Shown: one piece after another, positions 1 to 5,123 of the stretch
Position numbering within the stretch: position 1 is the stretch's first letter
Layout of the letters: each line of letters begins with the position of its first letter
Assembly: GCA_031178565.1 (NCBI GenBank)
Contig: JAPSIU010000201.1
Location: 1 to 5,571, forward strand
Origin: Leucobacter sp.
Lineage (GTDB): Bacteria; Actinomycetota; Actinomycetes; Actinomycetales; Microbacteriaceae
DNA: 5,571 bases
Direction of reading: 5' to 3'
The notes under the pieces: model-generated
Databases searched by the model: none
The model's input: the letters and a program-made list of their open reading frames with translations, nothing else
What the model was told of the DNA's origin: nothing
Position numbers and translations under genes: made by a program

Positions 1-101
1 ACCGCACCGAGCAGCACGACCGCGGTGACGGCCACCGCGACGACGACGAGACCGACGATCGCGCGGGCGCCGCCGCGGAGAACCTGGGAGTGGCTGTTCA
101 T
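1..101 (-). CDS. N-terminal fragment of a membrane-anchored protein, possibly DUF5719 family (partial, runs off the left edge)
   Basis: Only the first 33 codons are present, so the function cannot be read from sequence. The ATG at 101-99 overlaps the TGA of the upstream glycosyltransferase gene (100-98) in an ATGA arrangement, and GGAGG at 112-108 lies six bases before it, so the start is well supported. The peptide begins MNSHSQVLRGGARA and continues with a run of about 19 mostly Val/Ala/Leu residues, typical of a signal peptide or single N-terminal anchor with a positive (Arg) flank. The protein is therefore expected to be exported or anchored facing outward. In many Microbacteriaceae and related genomes the gene after this large GT2 gene is a DUF5719 protein. 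That name is inferred from gene order alone. The overlap suggests translational coupling with the glycosyltransferase. Confidence 0.72.
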   Translation of the reverse strand, partial: MNSHSQVLRGGARAIVGLVVVAVAVTAVVLLGA

Positions 102-3100
102 CGTCCGCCTCCGTCCGTCGTGGGCTTCGCGCCAGGGTCCGTCTCGGATTCCGGGGTCGCGGGACCGGGAGCGGGACTCGCGGGACCGGGATCCGAATTC
201 TCCTGTTCGGGGTCGGGACCCGGGATCACCTCAGCGGGGGCGGGATCCGCTTCGGGGGTCGCCTCAGCGGGATCGGGATCGGGATCCGGTTCGGGCGCGG
301 GCTCCGGGCCCGGCGCGTCCCCGTCGGACGCCCTCGCGTCGGGAGTCTGCGCCGCTCCCGCACGAATCCGTCGGCGCCGCGAGGGGCGCTTGCGCCGTTC
401 CGGACGCGCGACGACCTCCCCCGTGGGCAGTGCCAGGAGCAGCATGCCGAGCAGCACGACCAGCTGAATCGTCCAGATCGTGTGGCCGCTCAACGACGTG
501 CCGCCGAGGCGCCGATCGGCGTCGCCCTGCGGACCGTTCTCGGCCTCGGGATTCACGACCCGCCAGAGCAGCCCCTGCTCGGTCACGCCCGCGCTCGCGA
601 GCGAACTGTGCTGATCGAAGACCCGCTGCAGCTCGGCGCGTTCGGCGTCGTCGCCGCCGACGGGTAGCAGCACGAAGGCGATGCTCTCCTCGTGGAGCGC
701 CTCGTTCACATCCTCGCCGCCGACGCTGGCGAGGCCCGCGACGAGCTCGGCCACCCTCAGGTCCTCCGGCGTCTCCGCGGGCGTGTTCGCGGCCGTCCGG
801 ATCTGGTCCAGCCGAGGGCCGGTCCCGGTGACGAGACGGGCGCGGACGCTCTGCGGCCCTTCGGCCGAGACCACGAGCGTGCGGATGCCGGGATCGCTCT
901 CACCGGCGGCCTGCACGAGCGCGGGCATCTGCTCTCCGCCCGCGCGGAAGGGCGTCTGTCCGAGGAAGAGCTGCGACCCGACGGGGAGCACCGCGACCAG
1001 CGCGGCGGCGAGCGCGAGCGCGACGACGGGGGCGGCCGCTCGTCGCAGCGTGGCCGCACCGACCGCGGCGAGGCTGAGCACCGCGAGCCAGTACACGGCG
1101 AGCCCCGATCCGGTCCACAGGGCGACGCTCTGATCCCCCATCGACGTGAGTCGCAGCTGCGCCGAGGCGAGCGCCGTCAGCATGCCGAGCCCGCCGAGCA
1201 GCGAGCTCAGAACCGTGATCGCGATGCGCCCGGTGAAGAGCCCGAGCAGGGCGAGGAGGGCGAGCGGCAGCATGAGCACTCCGACGAGCAGCGTCGCGGG
1301 AAGCGCCCCGAGTCCGATGCCGTCGAAGATGTCGGCCCAGCCCTGGAGGCCGAACGCCGGGAAGCCGAGCAGCAGGTGCCGGACGGTGCCCGGCGTGAAG
1401 GGCTCGGTGATGCCGGGATCGAGCAGCAGGTCGATCGGGCGGCCGCTCACGAGGCTCGTCACGAGCTTGGGGGCGAAGAGTACGAACGGCACGATCGCTG
1501 TGCTCAACAGGCGGGCGATGCCCCGGATCGTCGTGAAGAGGCCGACGACGAGCAGGATGATGGCCGCGGGAATCAGGATCGGCGCCGCGGCGAGCGCGAC
1601 CGCCGCGAGCAGCGAGGCCGTGCCTGCCCAGCTCCACGACTCGCGGCAGCGCGTCGCGGCGAGAATCAGCCAGGGCAGGACGACGGTGAGGACGAGCGTC
1701 GGCAGGCGGCCAGTATCGAGGGAGCCGAGCAGCACGGGGCTGAGCGCGAAGCCGAGGGCCGTGAGCGCGCGGCCGGCCTTCGACTCGGTGAGCTGCGCCG
1801 CCCAGATCCAAGCGCCCAGCGCGGTGAGCGGGATCGCGGCGACCATGAGCAGCACGATCACGTGCGACGGATTCCAGAAGGTGAGCGTGCCGAGCAGGGC
1901 GAGCACCCAGGTGAAGGGATCGGCGGGTACGCCGTCGAGCGTCCGGGTGTTCCACCACAGCTGATCGATCGGGCTCAGCGGCGCCAGGTTTCCCCCCGCG
2001 AGGCTCGTCTGGCCGAGCGCCCACCACGTCAGCGCGATCGCCGCGACGACTGCCGCGGCCAGCACGGCGAGCCCGCCGGAGGAGATGAAGTGCAGTTCGC
2101 GGCGCTGCTGCCCCTGGGAGGCGAGGATCGCCTCGCGGTCGATCATCCGCGCGGTCCGTACGCTCTTCGGGTCGATCCGGAGCTGCCTGATCGCGGGCCA
2201 GCCCGCGTTCGAGTGCGCGCGGATCCTGCGCCGCGACGCGAGGATGGCGTGCGGGCGCAGGAACACGGAGAACGTGGCGACGAACTCGCCGATCATGTTG
2301 CCCGGCTGCTCGCGGATCAGCGCCCACAGCACGCGGAGCACGGCGTAGACGGGGAGCCCGAGCCACTCGAAGAACGCGAGCGGAGCGGGTGCGTACGCGA
2401 TGCGTCGGTGCAGGTGCGCGGTGCGGGCCTGCCGGTGCGCGGAGCGCATGACGGAGCGCTTGCGGTCGATGCGCGGCCCCGCGACCCCGCTCTGGGCGAA
2501 GCGCACGCGCGACGCCGGGGCGACCTCGACCCGGTGCCCCGCGAGCCTGGCGCGGACGCAGAAGTCGAGGCCGTCGTCGTACACCGGAAGCGCGGGATCG
2601 AAACCGCCGAGCTGCTCCCACACGTCGCGGCGCACGAGCATGCCGACCGGGCCGACGCCGAGCACGTCCTGCAGGTGGTCGTACTGCTGCTGGTCGAGCT
2701 CCTGCCGGCGCAGCGTCCACCGCGCGCCGTAGCGGGTGAGGCTCTGCCCGAGTTCGATGATGCGATCGGGGTGGTCCCAGTCGACGAGCTTCGGACCGGC
2801 GATCACGACGGACGGTGCGCGCTGCACCGCGTTGAGGATGCGCTCGAGCGCCTCGGGTTCAGGGCAGGAATCCTCGCTGAGCAGCCAGATCCAGTCCTCC
2901 GTGGCGTCCTGGCCGGTGTCGCGGTCGATCGCCCGGATGCCCAGCTCGACCGCCTGCCCGAACGACACCCGGGAGGCGAGGCCCACGACGCGTTCGGCGC
3001 CGCTCTGCATGAGCTGCTCGCCGAGCCGCTCCGAACCGCCGTTGTTGACCGCGATGATCGCGGCGGGGGCGCGCGTCTGAGCCGCGATCCCCGCGATGGT

Positions 3101-3160
3101 CTGGTCGAGCCATTCCCCGCCGCGCTGGGCGACGAGAATGGCGGTCACTCTGGTGCGCAT
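98..3160 (-). CDS. Large membrane family 2 glycosyltransferase (GT-A domain plus multi-helix membrane region)
   Basis: This 1020-residue protein probably transfers a sugar during envelope glycan assembly; donor and acceptor are unknown. Residues 1-250 resemble a GT-A family 2 domain: a VTAILVAQRGGEWL start, a nucleotide-site motif AVNNGG at 37-42, the metal-site region LLSEDSCPEPEAL from 93, VGPVGMLVRRDVWEQLGGFD around 169-188, and DDGLDFCVRARLAGHRV around 195-211. Residues 360-730 hold roughly ten to twelve hydrophobic helices, reminiscent of GT-C-type enzymes. Residues 735-890 are soluble and probably extracytoplasmic. A last helix is at 895-914, followed by a basic patch (922-933) and an 85-residue Pro/Asp/Glu/Ala tail. 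The start is fixed: an in-frame TAG lies at 3175-3173 with no start codon between it and the ATG. Shine-Dalgarno complementarity is weak, so translation may be nearly leaderless. The gene overlaps the next one by four bases. The GT2 assignment is firm; the exact role is not known. Confidence 0.92.
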   Translation of the reverse strand: MRTRVTAILVAQRGGEWLDQTIAGIAAQTRAPAAIIAVNNGGSERLGEQLMQSGAERVVGLASRVSFGQAVELGIRAIDRDTGQDATEDWIWLLSEDSCPEPEALERILNAVQRAPSVVIAGPKLVDWDHPDRIIELGQSLTRYGARWTLRRQELDQQQYDHLQDVLGVGPVGMLVRRDVWEQLGGFDPALPVYDDGLDFCVRARLAGHRVEVAPASRVRFAQSGVAGPRIDRKRSVMRSAHRQARTAHLHRRIAYAPAPLAFFEWLGLPVYAVLRVLWALIREQPGNMIGEFVATFSVFLRPHAILASRRRIRAHSNAGWPAIRQLRIDPKSVRTARMIDREAILASQGQQRRELHFISSGGLAVLAAAVVAAIALTWWALGQTSLAGGNLAPLSPIDQLWWNTRTLDGVPADPFTWVLALLGTLTFWNPSHVIVLLMVAAIPLTALGAWIWAAQLTESKAGRALTALGFALSPVLLGSLDTGRLPTLVLTVVLPWLILAATRCRESWSWAGTASLLAAVALAAAPILIPAAIILLVVGLFTTIRGIARLLSTAIVPFVLFAPKLVTSLVSGRPIDLLLDPGITEPFTPGTVRHLLLGFPAFGLQGWADIFDGIGLGALPATLLVGVLMLPLALLALLGLFTGRIAITVLSSLLGGLGMLTALASAQLRLTSMGDQSVALWTGSGLAVYWLAVLSLAAVGAATLRRAAAPVVALALAAALVAVLPVGSQLFLGQTPFRAGGEQMPALVQAAGESDPGIRTLVVSAEGPQSVRARLVTGTGPRLDQIRTAANTPAETPEDLRVAELVAGLASVGGEDVNEALHEESIAFVLLPVGGDDAERAELQRVFDQHSSLASAGVTEQGLLWRVVNPEAENGPQGDADRRLGGTSLSGHTIWTIQLVVLLGMLLLALPTGEVVARPERRKRPSRRRRIRAGAAQTPDARASDGDAPGPEPAPEPDPDPDPAEATPEADPAPAEVIPGPDPEQENSDPGPASPAPGPATPESETDPGAKPTTDGGGR
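108..112 (-). promoter_or_regulatory. Ribosome binding site for the gene starting at 101
   Basis: GGAGG on the minus strand, six bases before the ATG at 101. It lies inside the last codons of the glycosyltransferase gene, and it decides the start of the otherwise truncated downstream gene. Confidence 0.7.
152..306. repeat. Imperfect GC-rich short repeats coding for the Pro/Asp tail of the glycosyltransferase
   Basis: On the plus strand, CGGGAC/CGGGAT-type hexamers recur: CGGGACCGGGA appears at about 161 and again at about 181, and three GGGATC-like units run in tandem at 268-289. A larger unit starting CCTCAGCGGG occurs at about 229 and again at about 262, an imperfect duplication of about 33 bases. 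Read on the minus strand these units encode Pro-Asp, Pro-Glu and Pro-Ala dipeptides. The repeat is part of the coding region and could vary in copy number by slippage; that is inference. Confidence 0.7.
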
Positions 3161-3169
3161 ATCGGGCTC

Positions 3170-3175
3170 AGTCTA
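3170..3175 (-). promoter_or_regulatory. Candidate -10 box for the glycosyltransferase gene
   Basis: TAGACT on the minus strand fits the actinobacterial TAnnnT pattern. If it is a -10 box, transcription would begin at about 3163, three bases before the ATG, giving an almost leaderless message. That agrees with the lack of a good Shine-Dalgarno sequence. No convincing -35 is seen 17 bases upstream (AGGGCT). Confidence 0.35.
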
Positions 3176-3203
3176 GGCGTGGAACGTGGACGAGCCCTGT
3201 AGC

Positions 3204-3230
3204 CATGCCGCACAGGCGTGGCGCGGCATG
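3204..3230. terminator. Hairpin between whiB and the glycosyltransferase gene, possible terminator
   Basis: CATGCCGC (3204-3211) and GCGGCATG (3223-3230) form a perfect eight-base stem with an 11-base loop, 24 bases past the whiB stop. No T-tract follows on the minus strand, so this is not a classical intrinsic terminator. It could end or protect the whiB transcript and separate it from the glycosyltransferase gene. The rest of the 93-base gap shows only the -10-like box near 3170. Confidence 0.45.
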
Positions 3231-3253
3231 AAACCCGCGCGACGCCGGAGCGC

Positions 3254-3562
3254 CTACATGGCTTCTTTGCGCAGCCTCCGGCGCTCGCGTTCCGAGAGGC
3301 CGCCCCAGATGCCGAAGCGCTCATCGTTCTCGAGCGCGTACTCGAGGCACTCCGATCGGACCTCGCAGCCCTCGCAGATGCGCTTCGCTTCGCGGGTGGA
3401 TCCGCCCTTCTCCGGGAAGAACGCCTCGGGATCCGTCTGCGCGCACAGGGCATCGGTCTGCCAGGAGAGCGCCTCATCCTCGGTGCGGACCCCGGGGACG
3501 CCGAGGAAGACGGGATCTACGAACCAGTTACCGGGAACCGGCGAGTGTGACGAGTCGCTCAA
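3254..3562 (-). CDS. whiB2: WhiB-family iron-sulfur transcriptional regulator, WhiB2/WhmD class
   Basis: WhiB proteins bind a [4Fe-4S] cluster and act with the principal sigma factor at promoters; the WhiB2/WhmD class is linked to septation and cell division. With the TTG start at 3562 the product has 102 residues, a normal length. The four cluster cysteines are C40, C63, C66 and C72 (C-x22-C-x2-C-x5-C). They are followed by the family turn GIWGG at 84-88 and a basic C-terminus ERERRRLRK at 91-99 for DNA contact. AQTDPEAFFPEKGGSTREAK (41-60) is characteristic of this class. The reading frame stays open upstream to 3640, but I chose 3562 because AAGGAG sits six bases before it, the start of the resulting protein resembles relatives, and a promoter occupies 3645-3617. 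It has its own promoter and lies downstream of manA on the same strand. The gene symbol rests on family resemblance. Confidence 0.95.
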   Translation of the reverse strand: MSDSSHSPVPGNWFVDPVFLGVPGVRTEDEALSWQTDALCAQTDPEAFFPEKGGSTREAKRICEGCEVRSECLEYALENDERFGIWGGLSERERRRLRKEAM

Positions 3563-3568
3563 GTGACA

Positions 3569-3574
3569 CTCCTT
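3569..3574 (-). promoter_or_regulatory. Ribosome binding site of whiB
   Basis: AAGGAG on the minus strand, six bases before the TTG at 3562. It decides the start in favour of TTG. The GTG at 3569-3567 is out of frame. Confidence 0.85.
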
Positions 3575-3612
3575 ACTCGTTTCCCCTGCGCTGTGGAAAT
3601 CCGCGCAACACA

Positions 3613-3630
3613 CACAATTACACCGTTGTG
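3613..3630. promoter_or_regulatory. Short inverted repeat over the whiB -10 box
   Basis: CACAA and TTGTG arms (plus strand 3613-3617 and 3626-3630) with an eight-base centre straddle the -10 box. This placement would suit a repressor operator, but five-base arms can arise by chance. Confidence 0.25.
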
Positions 3631-3645
3631 ATTCGCTCAAGTCAA
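3617..3645 (-). promoter_or_regulatory. Promoter of whiB
   Basis: TTGACT at 3645-3640 (five of six matches to the housekeeping -35) is separated by exactly 17 bases from TGTAAT at 3622-3617 (five of six matches to the -10). The start of transcription is predicted near 3610, leaving a leader of about 48 bases that contains the AAGGAG site. It is the best sigma70-type promoter in the window. Confidence 0.75.
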
Positions 3646-3661
3646 GCCGAGAAGTCTAAAG

Positions 3662-3680
3662 CCTCAAGAAGACATTGAGG
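3662..3680. terminator. Hairpin between manA and whiB, possible weak manA terminator
   Basis: CCTCAA (3662-3667) and TTGAGG (3675-3680) form a six-base stem with a seven-base loop. On the minus strand it is followed by CTTTAGAC, a short T-run. It lies about 60 bases after the manA stop and upstream of the whiB promoter. The direct repeat GTCTAA flanks it at 3654-3659 and 3681-3686. A terminator is the simplest reading; a regulator binding site is also possible. Confidence 0.35.
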
Positions 3681-3686
3681 GTCTAA

Positions 3687-3702
3687 GACACGCAGGCGTG
3701 TC
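3687..3702. promoter_or_regulatory. Perfect 16-base palindrome upstream of whiB, candidate operator
   Basis: GACACGC and GCGTGTC, seven-base arms with a two-base centre AG. It lies 36 bases after the manA stop and about 77-92 bases before the predicted whiB transcription start. The arms contain GACAC, the core sequence known for WhiA binding in Streptomyces. As RNA it could form only a six-base stem with a four-base loop and has no T-tract, so a DNA-binding site is at least as likely as a terminator. Confidence 0.4.
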
Positions 3703-3737
3703 GCAAATGTGGTGCGGCGGAACCGCGGAGCGTCGGA

Positions 3738-5066
3738 TCACCCGCTGCGCCGGTCGCCCGCGTCGGAGTTCGCATCGCTCCCGGCGTCGTTCCCCGGGTC
3801 ACCTCCCACGGTCGCGAGGAAGACCTCGCCGTGCCCGGTGAGAAGGATCGTCTCTCCCGCGGACACGTAGAGCGACTGGCCCCGCCGCACGTTCGCCACC
3901 TCGGCGACCTCAGCCTCGGGGCGTTCGACGCGCACGCGGCCCGCCGTGGCGACGAGCACGACCGGGTGCGGCGCCGAGACCCGGACCTCGGGGGCGCTCT
4001 CATCGGGAGCCGACCCCGTGTCCTCCGCCTCGTCCGGATCGCAGAGCCTGGCGCGCAGCAGCTGGAAGTCGGGGACCCCCGGCTGCCACCCGATGAGGCC
4101 GGGGGCCAGCCGAGCGCACGGGAATCTCGGCTCGGAGAGCTCTCCCGTGTCGACCACCCGGCACAGCTCGGCGATGTCGACGTGCTTCTCGGTGAGACCC
4201 GCCCTCAGCACATTGTCCGATGCCGCCATCACCTCCACCGCGATCCCGCCGAGGTAGGCGTGCAGCTGCCTCGCCCCCAGGAAGATCGCCTCGCCCGGCG
4301 ACAGGAGCACGAGGTGCAGCAGGAGGGAGACGAGGATTCCCGGATCGCCGGGGTGGGTCGCCACGAGTTCCCGCAGAGCGGCGACGCGCTCGGGATCGAC
4401 CCCGCGCTCCTCGACGGGATCGAGGGCGAGAAGCGCCGCGAGCGCTTCGAGCGCCCGCGCGACGAACCCGTCGCCGCTGAACGCCCAGTCCAGGAACGCG
4501 CGCCGGAGTTCGTCGGGATCCGGCCCCGCGAGCCGATCCGCGACGGCCTCGAGCGCCGTCGCCCCGGTCGCGTCCCCGCTCGCTCTCGCGCACGACGCGA
4601 GGGCGAAGAGCTCTCGTCTGGCCTCGTCGAGCGATCGAAAGCCGCTGAGCGCCCGCACCTCGCTGAGCGCGACGAGCAGTTCGGGCTTGTGATTGGGATC
4701 CCCGTAGTTGCGCTGAGGAGAGTCGACGGGGACACCGGCGGCCTCCTCGGCGGCGTATCCGTCCATCGCCTGCTCGAGATCCGGGTGCACCTGCAGCGAG
4801 AGCGGCGCGCCGATCGCGAGCACCTTGAGCAGGAACGGGAGTCTTCGCCCGTCGACGCCGTAGTGCTCCGGGTCGCTCTCGATGAGATCGATCAGCGTCT
4901 GCTTCCCCGGTGTCGCCTTCGCGACGGTCGCCGGGCTCCCGGGGTGGGCTCCGAGCCACAACTCGGCCTGAGGCTCCCCCGTGGGGGGCATTCCCAGCAT
5001 GTCGGGAAGCGCGTCCCTCGAGCCCCAGGCGTAAGCGCGCGGGGTGTTCTCGATGAAGATCAGCAC
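3738..5066 (-). CDS. manA: Mannose-6-phosphate isomerase, class I
   Basis: This cytoplasmic zinc enzyme interconverts fructose-6-phosphate and mannose-6-phosphate, the entry to GDP-mannose and mannosylated envelope molecules. With the GTG start the product has 442 residues, typical of class I. The zinc ligands expected in the family are present: Q92 and H94 in LQVHPD (91-96), E129 in HKPEL (126-130) and H269 in QLHAYLGG (267-274). The active-site arginine motif is SDNVLRAGLTEKHVD (283-297), with R288 the likely catalytic residue. GTG at 5066 is chosen because GGAGGAGG (5077-5070) lies just upstream and the protein then begins MLIFIENTPRAYAWGS, as in relatives. The frame is open to 5459, but that extension is hydrophilic and antisense to the ligase-like gene. 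The last 20 residues form a hydrophilic tail with repeated Asp-Ala-Gly/Asn units. Confidence 0.95.
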   Translation of the reverse strand: MLIFIENTPRAYAWGSRDALPDMLGMPPTGEPQAELWLGAHPGSPATVAKATPGKQTLIDLIESDPEHYGVDGRRLPFLLKVLAIGAPLSLQVHPDLEQAMDGYAAEEAAGVPVDSPQRNYGDPNHKPELLVALSEVRALSGFRSLDEARRELFALASCARASGDATGATALEAVADRLAGPDPDELRRAFLDWAFSGDGFVARALEALAALLALDPVEERGVDPERVAALRELVATHPGDPGILVSLLLHLVLLSPGEAIFLGARQLHAYLGGIAVEVMAASDNVLRAGLTEKHVDIAELCRVVDTGELSEPRFPCARLAPGLIGWQPGVPDFQLLRARLCDPDEAEDTGSAPDESAPEVRVSAPHPVVLVATAGRVRVERPEAEVAEVANVRRGQSLYVSAGETILLTGHGEVFLATVGGDPGNDAGSDANSDAGDRRSG

Positions 5067-5069
5067 GTT

Positions 5070-5077
5070 CCTCCTCC
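5070..5077 (-). promoter_or_regulatory. Ribosome binding site of manA
   Basis: GGAGGAGG on the minus strand ends three bases before the GTG; the first GGAGG (5077-5073) is six bases away, which is optimal. It supports the GTG start at 5066 over the longer open frame. Confidence 0.8.
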
Positions 5078-5110
5078 GACTCAGGGCTCGGGCCGGCGTG
5101 CGCCATGCTC

Positions 5111-5117
5111 TACCATA
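5111..5117. promoter_or_regulatory. Overlapping divergent -10 boxes for manA and the ligase-like gene
   Basis: The plus strand reads TACCAT at 5111-5116, which would start transcription at about 5123, one base before the ATG at 5124. The minus strand reads TATGGT at 5117-5112, which would start manA transcription near 5105 with a leader of about 39 bases that contains the ribosome binding site. Both fit TAnnnT. No good -35 is seen for either. Confidence 0.4.
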
Positions 5118-5123
5118 CCGACT

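Noticed and set aside
25..831. 268-codon plus-strand frame at the left end
   Set aside because: It is an Arg/Pro/Ser-rich low-complexity translation of the repeat-coded tail read on the wrong strand, and it crosses two well-supported minus-strand genes.
900..2720. 606-codon minus-strand frame inside the glycosyltransferase gene
   Set aside because: It is an Arg/Ala/Pro-rich out-of-frame translation of the same gene, without motifs.
692..3202. 836-codon open frame on the plus strand opposite the glycosyltransferase gene
   Set aside because: It is rich in Arg, Glu, Asp, Gly and His with no hydrophobic core or known motif. High G+C keeps the antisense frame free of stops, and the minus-strand protein has recognisable domains.
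3218..3550. 110-codon plus-strand frame opposite whiB
   Set aside because: It looks fairly protein-like, but it lies exactly antisense to a WhiB protein with all family residues and has no ribosome binding site.
3621..3640. CRP/GlxR-like site (TGTGA half) near the whiB promoter
   Set aside because: Only one half-site (TGTGA at 3627-3631) matches; the second half TCACA is absent at the right spacing.
4000..5106. 368-codon minus-strand frame over manA
   Set aside because: It is an Arg/Gly/Ala-rich shifted frame of manA, not a gene.
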